From an uncultured Prevotella sp. (GTDB lineage: Bacteria > Bacteroidota > Bacteroidia > Bacteroidales > Bacteroidaceae), in contig CAAGIW010000072.1 in assembly GCA_900770025.1 (NCBI GenBank), forward strand, positions 1 to 30,314: a stretch of DNA of 30,314 nt, read 5' to 3'. The translations under genes were made by a program, and so were the position numbers. Below the pieces are notes generated by a model, which was not told the DNA's origin, searched no databases, and saw only the letters and a list, made by a program, of their open reading frames with translations. Shown in pieces: positions 6,137 to 15,040 of this stretch (position 1 is the first letter of the stretch; each line of letters begins with the position of its first letter).

Positions 6137-8104
6137 GTGATAGACAGAGCCACCGTAGATAAGATTATCGACGCAGCCGACATCGTGGATGTGGTGTCAG
6201 AGTTCGTGAGTCTGCGCAAGGCGGGAGTGAACTACAAAGGGCTGTGCCCCTTTCACGACGACAAGACACCGTCGTTCATGGTTTCTCCTGCCAAGGGCAT
6301 CTGTCACTGTTTTGCCTGCGGCAAGGGAGGCAATGCCGTGAACTTCCTGATGGAGCACGAGCAGATAACTTATCCCGAGGCACTGCGATGGCTCGCCAAG
6401 AAATACAACATAGAAATAGAAGAGCGCGAACAGACTGACGAGGAAAGGCGCGAGCAGAACGACCGAGAATCGATGTTCGCACTTAACGAATGGGCCGCAA
6501 AATACTTCCAGAAGGTGCTTGGAGAACATGCCGACGGCAAGGCATTTGGCGGACAATACTTCAAGAGCCGTGGCATCCGGCCCGACATCATCGAGCGCTT
6601 CTCATTGGGCTATGCCCTTGCGCAGCGCGATGTCCTGAGCTCTGAGGCACTGAAGGCTGGCTTTCAGGAGGAGTATCTGGTAAAGACGGGACTGTGCTAC
6701 AAGAAAGAGAGCGGACAATTGGCCGACCGATATGCCGGAAGAGTTATCTTTCCATGGTACAATGTGAGCGGCAAGGTGTGCGCCTTTGGCGGGCGACTGC
6801 TCGATGCACGCACCAAGGGAGTGCAGCAGAAATACGTGAACTCGCCGGAATCGGAGATATATCACAAGGAGCGCGAACTCTATGGACTCTATCAGGCCAA
6901 GCGTGCCATTGTGAAGGAAGACTGCGTGTATATGGTGGAGGGCTACACCGACGTGATTGCCATGCACCAGTGTGGCATAGAGAACGTGGTGGCCAACTCG
7001 GGTACGGCCTTGAGCAAACACCAGATAAAGTTGCTGAGGCGCTTCACACAGAACATCGTGCTGCTCTATGATGGCGATGAGGCCGGCATCCATGCTGCCA
7101 TGAGAGGTACCGACATGCTGCTGGCAGAGGACATGAACGTGAAGGTGCTGCTGCTGCCCGACGGCGATGACCCCGACAGCTTTTCCAAGAAACACACGCC
7201 AACCTATTTCGTGGAGTATATCAAGGAGAACCAAACCGACTTCATCGAGTTCAAAACCAAACTCACTATACAGGGAGTGACCGACCCCGTGAAGCGCTCG
7301 GAGGCCATAGGAGGCATCATCAAGAGCGTGTCGGTAATCCCCAATCCTATCACCCGAGACACCTATCTGCACCAGTGCGCACACTCGCTGCAGATGGACG
7401 AGCGCACCCTGCTCAACACTATGAATGCCTTTATCCGTGGCGATATAGCCGACAAGGAAAAGGAGAGGGAACGCGAGGCTCGCAGGGGAGAACAGGAAGC
7501 CGGGCAGCAGGAACAGGGCGGAGGATATACAGCTGCCGACTGGATAGGACTGCATGGCAGGAACGAGCAGGCAGCCAAGATAGAACAACTGCTGATACAG
7601 ACGGTGGTGAAGTATGGCGAAACGGTGATATTCCAGGATGTGGAGACCGAAGACGGAGGCAAGGTGAACCTCAATGTGGCGCAATATGTGTATTTCGACC
7701 TCTCGCAAGACAACCTCTCTTTCTCCGAACCTCTGTACAACCGCATATTGGAAGAGGCAGTGACGCAGAGCGAGAATCCTGACTTCAAGGCGGAATCCTA
7801 CTTTGTGCACCATCCCGATGCCGACATCAGCCGATTAGCAGGAATGCTGGCGGTGAGCCGATACCATGTGAGTGCCAGTCTGGAGGTGAAGGAAGAACCC
7901 GACACACTGCGCCTGAAGGTGACCCACTTGGTGATGGATTACCGCCTGAATATCTTGGACACACGGCTCAAGGACATACAGCACCGGCTGAAAATGGTGA
8001 CAAACGACACCGAGGCGGTGATGCAACTGATGACAGAATACCGCGATACGCAGCAGTTGCGCGACGTGTTGGCCAAGAAACTGGGCAGCGAAATCATGCT
8101 TTAG
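6137..8104 (+). CDS. dnaG: DNA primase DnaG
   Basis: A 655-residue primase that makes RNA primers at the replication fork. The N-terminal zinc-binding domain has Cys37, His40, Cys58 and Cys61. The catalytic core follows, with the TOPRIM motifs: Glu268 in MVEGYTD, then YDGDEAG at 311-317 and the later DGDDPDS near 342-348. After about residue 430 comes a charged linker (many Glu, Arg, Lys) and a less conserved C-terminal helicase-binding part. The start is GTG at 6137, three bases after the previous stop. It gives the usual N-terminus MIDRATVDKIIDAADIVDVV, and no better ATG exists. Co-transcription with the esterase gene seems accidental in function. Confidence 0.96.
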   Translation: MIDRATVDKIIDAADIVDVVSEFVSLRKAGVNYKGLCPFHDDKTPSFMVSPAKGICHCFACGKGGNAVNFLMEHEQITYPEALRWLAKKYNIEIEEREQTDEERREQNDRESMFALNEWAAKYFQKVLGEHADGKAFGGQYFKSRGIRPDIIERFSLGYALAQRDVLSSEALKAGFQEEYLVKTGLCYKKESGQLADRYAGRVIFPWYNVSGKVCAFGGRLLDARTKGVQQKYVNSPESEIYHKERELYGLYQAKRAIVKEDCVYMVEGYTDVIAMHQCGIENVVANSGTALSKHQIKLLRRFTQNIVLLYDGDEAGIHAAMRGTDMLLAEDMNVKVLLLPDGDDPDSFSKKHTPTYFVEYIKENQTDFIEFKTKLTIQGVTDPVKRSEAIGGIIKSVSVIPNPITRDTYLHQCAHSLQMDERTLLNTMNAFIRGDIADKEKEREREARRGEQEAGQQEQGGGYTAADWIGLHGRNEQAAKIEQLLIQTVVKYGETVIFQDVETEDGGKVNLNVAQYVYFDLSQDNLSFSEPLYNRILEEAVTQSENPDFKAESYFVHHPDADISRLAGMLAVSRYHVSASLEVKEEPDTLRLKVTHLVMDYRLNILDTRLKDIQHRLKMVTNDTEAVMQLMTEYRDTQQLRDVLAKKLGSEIML

Positions 8105-8200
8105 ACGGTACTTTCAGCGCCTTAGCATCCAAAAGAAACAACAAGACACCTGCAAGTGCTGCCGCATGGCACGGGCTGGCAGGGAACGGAAACATACATT

Positions 8201-8545
8201 ATGTATTATATAGAAAAGACAATAGAGATATCTGCGAGCCACCAGTTGAGGCTCGACTACGAAAGCAAGTGCTGCAAGTTGCACGGACACAACTGGCTGA
8301 TTACGTTCTACTGCAAGTCAAGAACGCTGGATGCCAATGGCATGGTGGTGGACTTTACGCATATAAGGCGGAGGGTGGAAGACCTGCTGGACCATCAAAA
8401 CCTGAACGAAGTGCTGAAGTTCAACCCCACAGCCGAGAACATTGCCTGCTGGTGTTCGCAGCAAGTGCCTCATTGTTACAAGGTGAGAGTGCAGGAAAGT
8501 CAGGGCAATGTGGCCATCTATGAACGGGATGAGGACAACGACTGA
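8201..8545 (+). CDS. queD: 6-carboxy-5,6,7,8-tetrahydropterin synthase (QueD)
   Basis: A 114-residue member of the 6-pyruvoyl-tetrahydropterin synthase family. QueD converts dihydroneopterin triphosphate to 6-carboxytetrahydropterin in synthesis of the 7-deazaguanine precursor of queuosine. Zinc ligands are visible as His14 (ISASHQL) and His28/His30 (KLHGHNW). Cys24 or Cys25 is the likely catalytic Cys, and Asp65/His66 (LLDHQNLN) matches the catalytic pair. I start at 8201 (ATG) rather than the frame's first start at 8156, since MYYIEKTIEISASH is the family N-terminus. The next-step enzyme QueE is encoded 7 kb away at 15616, which supports the queuosine role. A role in folate-type pterin chemistry is less likely. 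Confidence 0.9.
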   Translation: MYYIEKTIEISASHQLRLDYESKCCKLHGHNWLITFYCKSRTLDANGMVVDFTHIRRRVEDLLDHQNLNEVLKFNPTAENIACWCSQQVPHCYKVRVQESQGNVAIYERDEDND

Positions 8546-8549
8546 GGAT

Positions 8550-8984
8550 ATGGAACAGCAGTGGAGGCAACAAATGGAAGAACTGTTTGAACGGCATGGC
8601 GTGAAACCCACACCCAACCGTGTGCTGGTGTGGAGACAACTGAATGCCTCGTGGCGGCCCATGTCACTTATGGAGTTGGAAGAGCAGTTGCAGAGTCTCG
8701 ACCGCTCCAGTCTGTTTCGCGTCATTATGCTGTTCAAGGAGAAGGGTATGGTGCACGTGATAGAAGATGGGAGCAGTAGCGTGAGGTATGAACTGTGCCA
8801 CAACACCGGTACAGAGGAGCACAGCGACCATCATCCCCACTTCTTCTGCAGGCAGTGCAAGCGTACGTTCTGCATGGATCACCTGCCGATGCCTGCCATT
8901 GATTTGCCCGAGGGCTACGAGATGGAAAGCGTCAACTTTGTCATCAAAGGGCTCTGTCCCGACTGCAGGCAGAGGCAAATCTGA
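8550..8984 (+). CDS. Fur-family transcriptional regulator
   Basis: A 144-residue metalloregulator. The N-terminal winged helix (about 10-75) includes VKPTPNRVLVWRQL and SSLFRVIMLFKEKGMV, the recognition-helix region. The C-terminal domain holds a His-rich segment (EEHSDHHPHFFC) and two CxxC pairs (Cys100/Cys103 and Cys136/Cys139) for a structural zinc. Fur, Zur and PerR cannot be told apart from this sequence. The start is uncertain: ATG at 8529 would overlap queD by 17 bases, while ATG at 8550 lies four bases after the queD stop and gives a family-like N-terminus. It is very likely in one operon with queD. The corA gene follows but has its own promoter. Confidence 0.88.
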   Translation: MEQQWRQQMEELFERHGVKPTPNRVLVWRQLNASWRPMSLMELEEQLQSLDRSSLFRVIMLFKEKGMVHVIEDGSSSVRYELCHNTGTEEHSDHHPHFFCRQCKRTFCMDHLPMPAIDLPEGYEMESVNFVIKGLCPDCRQRQI

Positions 8985-9024
8985 CAAAATGAGGTGGCGG
9001 AGCGACAATTTATCCCTGTTTTTC

Positions 9025-9055
9025 TTTGTAGTTTTTCCAACTTCAACTATCTTTG
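9025..9055 (+). promoter_or_regulatory. Promoter of corA
   Basis: TTTG at 9025-9028 and TATCTTTG at 9048-9055, spacer exactly 19 bases. One of the best promoter matches in the window. Confidence 0.8.
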
Positions 9056-9155
9056 CACAGAATTAGCCTGCATGATTCATACAGGCGAAACAGGCAACCC
9101 TGCTCCGATATGCCGGACAGTGGGGCCGACATACAGAACGAAACAAACAACAATT

Positions 9156-9191
9156 ATGGACGATTATCACGCGGAAACTTTTGATTATTGA
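9156..9191 (+). CDS. Possible 11-residue leader peptide upstream of corA
   Basis: ATG to TGA reads MDDYHAETFDY. The start is preceded by an A-rich stretch (GAACGAAACAAACAACAATT) of the kind seen before real Bacteroidetes start codons. The peptide is strongly acidic, with two Asp right after Met. In enterobacteria, acidic or proline-rich leader peptides (MgtL type) sense low magnesium by destabilising the ribosome, and corA genes can have a leader (CorL). Whether this frame is translated is unknown. Confidence 0.35.
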   Translation: MDDYHAETFDY

Positions 9192-9285
9192 GCGTGGGGA
9201 TGGAGCCAAGGGTGCCAATCCCCTTGCCGTTTGGAGTTTTTTTATCACAGGTGCAGCATCAGGCACCAAAAAAAGATTGGCATAA

Positions 9286-10212
9286 ATGAAGACATACTGG
9301 AACACCGTAAAGGGGTTGCGCATGATTGACGAATGGCAGCCCAACTGCTGGATACAGGTGACCTGTCCCACAGCAGCAGACCAAGAGGAACTGGAAAAGA
9401 GGTTCGACATACCCGATTATTTCTTCTCTGACGTGAGCGATACCGACGAGCGTGCGCGCTATGAGTACGACGACGGATGGATGCTCATTATTCTTCGTAT
9501 CCCGTATGTCAAGGAGATTCGTTCGCGCACACCCTATACCACAGTACCTTTGGGTATCATCCACAAGCGGGATGTCACCATCACCGTGTGTTATTACGAG
9601 ACCAACATGATGATTGACTTCGTGAGTTTCCAGCAGAAACGGGGCGAAGGATTCACCGACCATGTGGATATGATTTTCCGCCTGTTCCTCTCTTCGGCCG
9701 TGTGGTATCTGAAACGACTGAAGCAAATCAACAGTTTGATAGAAAAAGCCAAGAGAAACCTGGACAAGGAAGTGAACAACGAGAGCCTGATAGGACTGAG
9801 TCGCCTGCAGGATTCGCTCACCTATTTCGTCACCTCTATCCGTGGCAACGAGACGCTGCTGTCGAAACTGAAGTTCAAACTGCAGATAGACGAGTTGGAC
9901 GCCGACCTGATTGAAGACGTGAATATCGAGATGACGCAGGCCCGAGAAACCACTAACATCTACTCCAACATTCTGGAATCCACCATGGACACCTATTCTT
10001 CCATCATCAACAACAACATGAACACGGTGATGCGTACCCTCACGTCGGTGTCCATTTTGATGATGTTCCCCACACTTATCGCCTCCCTCTTCGGAATGAA
10101 CTTAGTGAACGGCATGGAAACGAGCACCTATGGATTCATTGTGGCGCTGGTAATATCAGTGGCGGTTTCAGGACTCTTTTGGTGGATTTTCCGCTATAAA
10201 CGTCTTATTTAG
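9286..10212 (+). CDS. corA: CorA-type magnesium/divalent metal transporter
   Basis: A 308-residue CorA family channel. It has a large cytoplasmic N-terminal part with long helices (about 125-240, including LKRLKQINSLIEKAKRNLDKE), then two membrane segments near the C-terminus (about 247-268 and 283-302). The signature GMN lies at 270-272 in the loop between them, followed by Leu rather than the common Phe. The C-terminus is basic (RYKRLI), as expected for a cytoplasmic end. It forms a pentamer in the inner membrane and passes Mg2+, possibly also Co2+ or Ni2+. It has its own promoter and a long leader, so leader-based control is plausible. No terminator is visible after it. Confidence 0.94.
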   Translation: MKTYWNTVKGLRMIDEWQPNCWIQVTCPTAADQEELEKRFDIPDYFFSDVSDTDERARYEYDDGWMLIILRIPYVKEIRSRTPYTTVPLGIIHKRDVTITVCYYETNMMIDFVSFQQKRGEGFTDHVDMIFRLFLSSAVWYLKRLKQINSLIEKAKRNLDKEVNNESLIGLSRLQDSLTYFVTSIRGNETLLSKLKFKLQIDELDADLIEDVNIEMTQARETTNIYSNILESTMDTYSSIINNNMNTVMRTLTSVSILMMFPTLIASLFGMNLVNGMETSTYGFIVALVISVAVSGLFWWIFRYKRLI

Positions 10213-10266
10213 ACCCTTGTGACAGAAAAATAACAAAGAAAATTCGGAGAATTAAAGAATATTTAG

Positions 10267-10274
10267 TAAGTTTG
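10267..10274 (+). promoter_or_regulatory. -7 box of the DUF349 gene
   Basis: TAAGTTTG matches TAnnTTTG, 72 bases before the start codon. The base pattern 19 positions upstream (around TTCGG) is a poor -33 match. Confidence 0.5.
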
Positions 10275-10345
10275 CGCATGATTTCCGGCGGAAAGAAAAC
10301 CCGCTTGGAGCAAACTAAAGGTGTATTACTCAAACATTTATCAAG

Positions 10346-12100
10346 ATGGACTCTCAAGAACAAACCCTTGAACAGGGCATGAATGAAGCATTTGTTGCCA
10401 AGGCATATTCCAACAAGAAAGAAGTGCTGGAGCGCGTAAAGGAAGTGGCACACGGTGAAGATGCACCGGTGAAAGAAGAGGTGGAATACCTGAAAACAAC
10501 CTTCTACAAACTTCACGTGGCAGAAAGGGAAGCACAACTCAAAGCTTATATAGAGGCGGGGAACGACCCTGAACAATACCAGATAGTGCCCGATGCCGAC
10601 GAAGAAGTGTTCAAGGCGGAAATGGCCATCATCAAAGAGCGCCGTGCACAGATATTCAAGGAACAAGAAGAGGAGAAAGAGGCCAATCTGCAGCGCAAAC
10701 TGGAGATTCTTGATAAGATAAAGGCGATGATAACCACGCCTGAAGAGGTGAACAAGTCGTATCAAGACTTCAAGGCTTTGCAGCAGGAGTGGAAGGAAAT
10801 CAAGGCTGTGCCCGCTCCCAAGGCAAGCGAATTGTGGCGTAACTACCAGCTCTATGTGGAGCAGTTCTACGACATGCTGAAGCTGAATAGCGAACTCAGA
10901 GAGTATGACTTCAAGAAAAATTTGGAGATAAAGACACGACTCTGCGAGGCTGCCGAGAAGTTAGCGGAGCAGGAAGACCTGATAAGTGCATTCCATCAGT
11001 TGCAGAAATTGCATCAGGAATATCGCGAAACTGGTCCTGTTGCCAAGGATTTGCGCGATGAGATATGGAACCGATTCAAGGCGGCATCAACGGTTATCAA
11101 CAAGAAACACCAGCAGCATTTTGAAGACCTCAGAGCCAAGGAGGAGGAGAACCTGAACAAGAAGACTGCCCTTTGTGAGCAGGCTGAGGCCATAGCCAAT
11201 GAGGAGAAGAAAACATCTGCCGACTGGGAGAGGCTCACCAAGGATATGATGGCACTTCAGGCAGAATGGAAGACCATCGGCTTTGCCCCACAGAAGATGA
11301 ACGTAAAGATATTCGACCGCTTCCGTGCTGCCTGTGATGCCTTCTTCAATGCCAAGACAGAATACTTCAAAGAGATTAAAGAGGCCTACAAGGCCAATGC
11401 TGAGAAGAAGCGCGCACTGATAGAAAAGGCCGTGGCACTGAAGGATAGCACTGAATGGCGCTCCACATCTGACAAGCTGATTGTCTTGCAGAAAGAGTGG
11501 AAAAAGGTGGGACCCGTGCCGAGAAAGCAGGGAGACCTGTTGTGGGAGGAGTTCCTCGCAGCCTGCAACCACTTCTTTGAGGCACGCAATGCAGCCGGTG
11601 CCGGACAGCGTGGTGAGGAATATTCCAACTTGGAGAAGAAGCAGCAGGTGATAGCACGCCTCGAAGCACTGCTCAATGCACCGCAGGAGGGACTGCAGGA
11701 AGAGGTGCAGAAGCTCACGGAAGAATACAACAGCATCGGTCATGTGCCCTATAAGGAGAAAGACAGCGTGTATGAAGCCTATCACGCCGCACTCGACAAG
11801 GTGTATAAGGTGCTCAATGTGTCGGCTGCCAAGCGCAGGTTGAACAACTACAAGAACAAGATAAAGAGCGTGGCCGAGCAGGATGGAGGCTCATTGGATG
11901 GCGAGCGTGCACGCCTGATGCGCCAGTATGAGGCTATCAAACAGGAGGTGCAGACCTATGAAAACAACCTGGGCTTCCTCAACGTAAGTAGCAAGAAAGG
12001 CAACAGCTTGATTGACGAGATGAACCGAAAGGTGCAGAAACTGAAAGACGAGATGAACTTGGTGAGAGAGAAAATCAAGGCCATCGATGCCAACAAGTAA
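10346..12100 (+). CDS. DUF349 repeat protein
   Basis: A 584-residue, highly charged, mostly helical cytoplasmic protein with no signal peptide. It carries about five DUF349 repeats, each marked by a W or Y, then a Gly/Ala-x-x-P turn and a LW/IW/IF-x-x-F/Y motif: about 137-205 (QEWKEIKAVPAPKASELW), 210-290 (ETGPVAKDLRDEIWNRF), 290-365 (EWKTIGFAPQKMNVKIFDRF), 370-440 (EWKKVGPVPRKQGDLLWEEF) and 450-520 (EYNSIGHVPYKEKDSVYEAY). A coiled coil closes the protein (about 530-580). The function of DUF349 proteins in Bacteroidetes is not established. It is convergent with alaS and shares its terminator. Confidence 0.9.
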   Translation: MDSQEQTLEQGMNEAFVAKAYSNKKEVLERVKEVAHGEDAPVKEEVEYLKTTFYKLHVAEREAQLKAYIEAGNDPEQYQIVPDADEEVFKAEMAIIKERRAQIFKEQEEEKEANLQRKLEILDKIKAMITTPEEVNKSYQDFKALQQEWKEIKAVPAPKASELWRNYQLYVEQFYDMLKLNSELREYDFKKNLEIKTRLCEAAEKLAEQEDLISAFHQLQKLHQEYRETGPVAKDLRDEIWNRFKAASTVINKKHQQHFEDLRAKEEENLNKKTALCEQAEAIANEEKKTSADWERLTKDMMALQAEWKTIGFAPQKMNVKIFDRFRAACDAFFNAKTEYFKEIKEAYKANAEKKRALIEKAVALKDSTEWRSTSDKLIVLQKEWKKVGPVPRKQGDLLWEEFLAACNHFFEARNAAGAGQRGEEYSNLEKKQQVIARLEALLNAPQEGLQEEVQKLTEEYNSIGHVPYKEKDSVYEAYHAALDKVYKVLNVSAAKRRLNNYKNKIKSVAEQDGGSLDGERARLMRQYEAIKQEVQTYENNLGFLNVSSKKGNSLIDEMNRKVQKLKDEMNLVREKIKAIDANK

Positions 12101-12143
12101 CCGATTGCTGCCTCAGTAGGGTGAATACATTATATATATATAA

Positions 12144-12190
12144 GTCCAAAAGGATTATATAAACGTCAAAAAGATTATATAAAGGTCAAA
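12144..12190. repeat. Short AT-rich direct repeats after the DUF349 gene
   Basis: Two and a half copies of a ~20-bp unit starting GTC(C/A)AAAA, followed by GATTATATAAA, at 12144-12164, 12165-12184 and a partial copy from 12185 that runs into the terminator stem. No function is apparent. Confidence 0.75.
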
Positions 12191-12231
12191 AAGAAGAGTG
12201 GCGAACCGCAAGATTCGCCACTCTTCTTTTT
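12188..12231. terminator. Bidirectional terminator between the DUF349 gene and alaS
   Basis: An 18-bp perfect stem: the left arm at 12188-12205 contains GAAGAGTGGCGAA, and the right arm at 12214-12231 contains TTCGCCACTCTTC, with loop CCGCAAGA. A T-run follows on the plus strand and an A-run precedes, so it should stop transcripts from both convergent genes. Confidence 0.93.
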
Positions 12232-12242
12232 ATCCTTTTGAC

Positions 12243-14867
12243 TTATTCTTCCGTCAGGGTGCTCACCACCTTATCGATGGCTGCACTCAGTCCGTCGGTG
12301 TTCTTTCCGCCGGCAGTGGCATAGTGGGGCTGTCCGCCGCCGCCACCTTGTATCAGTTTGGCTGCCTCGCGCACCATCTGACCTGCGTGGAGGTGGTGTG
12401 CACTCACCATATCATCGCTCAGCATCACGCTCAGCATGGGCTTCCCTTCATAGATGGTGCCCAGTACGCAGAGCAGGTTCTCGGGCACCTCTTGCCTTAT
12501 CTTGAACACCAAATCCTTGGCATTGGCCGGCGACATGGGCAGTGTGGCGCTGATAAGAGTCACGCCATTTACGGTGCGTGCTTTCTCGATGAGGGCGCTC
12601 TTGGCACGTTCCACAGCCTGTGCCTGGAACTGTTCAATCTCTTTCTTCATGCTGTCGTGCTCCTCAATGTATTTGCCTATAACGGCATGGAGGTCCTTGG
12701 CATTGTTGAACAGTGACTTGATGGCCTTGATAGTGTCTTCGATGGTGTAGAACAGTTCTTCGCATTCCTTGCCAGTTTTTGCCTCGATACGGCGGATGCC
12801 TGCTGCCACACTGCTCTCAGCCACAATCTTGAACATGCCAATCTTGCCAGTGGAGTGGGCATGAATACCACCGCAGAACTCGCACGAAGGACCGAAACGC
12901 ACCACGCGCACCGTGTCGCCGTATTTCTCGCCAAACAGGGCGATGGCACCCATCTTCTTGGCTTCTTCCAACGGAGTGTTGCGATGCTCGTCCAAGGGGA
13001 TGTCTTGGCGAATCATATCGTTGACCATTCGCTCCACTTGGCGCAGTTCCTCATCGGTCACTTTCTGGAAATGAGAGAAGTCGAAGCGCAGGGTGTCGGC
13101 ACTCACATACGATCCCTTCTGTTCCACATGGTCGCCCAACACCTGCTTCAGTGCATAGTCCAACAGGTGAGTGGCGGTGTGGTTGGCTGCGCTGCCGTCG
13201 CGTTTGTCGGTGTCAACGCAGGCCATAAACTCGGCCTCGGGATGTTGTGGCAGTGCCTTTACGATATGTATGCTCTGGTTGTTCTCGCGCTTGGTGTCGA
13301 TAATCTCCACGGTCTCGTGTTCACTCACCAGCACACCGCAGTCGCCCACCTGTCCGCCCATCTCGCCATAGAAGGGGGTGTGGTCGAGCACCAGTTCATA
13401 ATAAGTGTTCTTCTTTTGTGTCACCTGACGGTAGCGCAGTATGCGGCAGTTGTGCTCGGTGTAGTCATAGCCCACGAATTGCTGTTCGCCCTTGGTCAGC
13501 TCCACCCAGTCGCTGTTCTCCACCTGTGCGGCGTTGCGTGCCCTTTCCTTCTGCTTCTGCATCTCCACGTCAAACTGCTGTTCGTCCACGGTGATGCCAT
13601 TCTCGCGGCATATCAGTTCTGTCAGGTCCAAGGGGAAGCCATAGGTGTCGAACAGGCGGAAGGCCTGGGTGCCATCTAACTGGGTCTTGCCCTCTTTCTT
13701 CAGTGCTTCCATGGCGTTGTTGAGCATGTTGATGCCCTTGTCGAGTGTGCGCAGGAAAGAGTCTTCCTCCTCTTTCATCACATGACTTATCAGGTCGCGC
13801 TGTGCCACCAATTCGGGATAGGCGCCGCCCATCTCCTGAATGAACACGGGGAGCAGGCGGAAGATGAATGCCTCTTTCTGGTTGAGGAAGGTGTAGGCAT
13901 AGCGAACGGCACGGCGAAGGATGCGGCGTATCACATAGCCTGCCTTGGCATTGCTGGGCAACTGTCCGTCGGCGATGGAGAAAGACACGGCACGCAGGTG
14001 GTCGGCAATCACGCGCATGGCCACATCCACCTCTTCGTTCTCACCATATTTCATCGAGGTGAGTCGTTCAATCTCCTTGATCACCGGCTGGAACACGTCG
14101 GTGTCGTAGTTGGAGTGCTTGCCTTGCAGGGCGCGCACCAATCGCTCGAAGCCCATGCCCGTGTCGATAACGTTCATCGACAACTTCTCCAAACTGCCGT
14201 CAGCCTTGCGGTTGAACTGCATGAACACCAGGTTCCATATCTCAATCACCTGCGGGTCGTCCTTGTTCACCAGGTCTCTTCCTGCCACCTTGGCCTTTTC
14301 TTCGGGAGTGCGTGAGTCGAGATGAATCTCCGAACAGGGGCCGCAGGGACCCGTGTCACCCATCTCCCAGAAGTTGTCATGCTTGTTTCCATTGATGATG
14401 TGGTCGGCAGGCACGTGCTTCAGCCAGTAGCGTTCAGCCTCGTCATCGCGCTCCAACTGCTCCTCCTTTGAACCCTCGAACACGGTGACATACAGGTCGG
14501 CGGGATTGAGTTTGAGCACATCCACCAAGTATTCCCATGCCATATCGATGGCACCTTCTTTAAAATAGTCGCCGAAACTCCAGTTGCCCAGCATCTCGAA
14601 CATGGTGTGATGGTAGGTGTCGTGGCCCACTTCTTCCAGGTCGTTGTGCTTGCCGCTCACACGAAGACACTTCTGCGAGTCGGCTCTGCGGCGCGGTTCC
14701 GGGTCTTTGGTGCCCAATATGATATCTTTCCACTGGTTCATTCCTGCATTGGTGAACATCAGTGTGGGGTCATCTTTGATTACCATGGGTGCCGAAGGCA
14801 CGATGGCATGTCCTTTCGATTCAAAAAACTGCTTGAAGGACTCTCTGATTTCGTTGGCTGTCATCAT
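12243..14867 (-). CDS. alaS: Alanyl-tRNA synthetase
   Basis: An 874-residue class II synthetase that charges tRNA-Ala, at the usual length. The N-terminal catalytic core shows motif 1 to 2 sequences (HHTMFEMLGNWSFGDYFKEG near 85-105), DTGPCGPCSE and the motif 3 region GMGFERL. The editing domain carries HTATH (in NHTATHLLDYAL) and the second zinc-binding block CGGIHAHSTGKIG. A C-terminal DHHA1-like domain includes a Gly-rich stretch (GGGGGQPHYATAGG). The start is ATG at 14867 (MMTANEIRESF); the second Met at 14864 is equally possible. It has its own promoter about 80 bases upstream and ends at the shared terminator. Confidence 0.97.
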   Translation of the reverse strand: MMTANEIRESFKQFFESKGHAIVPSAPMVIKDDPTLMFTNAGMNQWKDIILGTKDPEPRRRADSQKCLRVSGKHNDLEEVGHDTYHHTMFEMLGNWSFGDYFKEGAIDMAWEYLVDVLKLNPADLYVTVFEGSKEEQLERDDEAERYWLKHVPADHIINGNKHDNFWEMGDTGPCGPCSEIHLDSRTPEEKAKVAGRDLVNKDDPQVIEIWNLVFMQFNRKADGSLEKLSMNVIDTGMGFERLVRALQGKHSNYDTDVFQPVIKEIERLTSMKYGENEEVDVAMRVIADHLRAVSFSIADGQLPSNAKAGYVIRRILRRAVRYAYTFLNQKEAFIFRLLPVFIQEMGGAYPELVAQRDLISHVMKEEEDSFLRTLDKGINMLNNAMEALKKEGKTQLDGTQAFRLFDTYGFPLDLTELICRENGITVDEQQFDVEMQKQKERARNAAQVENSDWVELTKGEQQFVGYDYTEHNCRILRYRQVTQKKNTYYELVLDHTPFYGEMGGQVGDCGVLVSEHETVEIIDTKRENNQSIHIVKALPQHPEAEFMACVDTDKRDGSAANHTATHLLDYALKQVLGDHVEQKGSYVSADTLRFDFSHFQKVTDEELRQVERMVNDMIRQDIPLDEHRNTPLEEAKKMGAIALFGEKYGDTVRVVRFGPSCEFCGGIHAHSTGKIGMFKIVAESSVAAGIRRIEAKTGKECEELFYTIEDTIKAIKSLFNNAKDLHAVIGKYIEEHDSMKKEIEQFQAQAVERAKSALIEKARTVNGVTLISATLPMSPANAKDLVFKIRQEVPENLLCVLGTIYEGKPMLSVMLSDDMVSAHHLHAGQMVREAAKLIQGGGGGQPHYATAGGKNTDGLSAAIDKVVSTLTEE

Positions 14868-14945
14868 CTCTGTTCAATGTTATTTCTGTATAGTTTTTTT
14901 TCGTTTCGTAACCGTTCAGGAACTATGTCCCTATATAATAAGGTG

Positions 14946-14976
14946 CAAAGTTAGTGTAACTCCGAGAAATGACAAA
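14946..14976 (-). promoter_or_regulatory. Promoter of alaS
   Basis: On the minus strand TTTG (plus 14973-14976) and TAACTTTG (plus 14946-14953) are spaced exactly 19 bases. This is an ideal match to the Bacteroidetes consensus. Confidence 0.8.
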
Positions 14977-15040
14977 GGAAAAGGGTGTTTTTTTCAATCC
15001 CACCCTCAATAATTCTCTTTTCCTTTTCCTCCTCTTATCT

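Larger units (their letters stand above)
8985..9285 (+). promoter_or_regulatory. corA promoter region and structured 5' leader
   Basis: From the promoter at 9025-9055, transcription should begin near 9062, leaving about 225 bases before corA. The leader shows a hairpin at 9066-9086 (GCCTG with CAGGC) and a longer one at 9098-9124 (CCCTG, TCCG, then CGGA, CAG, GGG with single-base bulges). These are followed by a tiny reading frame at 9156-9191, another GC-rich stem at about 9196-9223 (GGGGAT with ATCCCC), and a run of seven T at about 9239. I do not recognise a named riboswitch class. A regulatory role is an inference. Confidence 0.5.

Noticed and set aside
9062..9155. A known riboswitch (cobalamin, SAM, TPP, M-box) in the corA leader
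   Set aside because: I could not match conserved core sequences of any of these. Only simple hairpins are visible.
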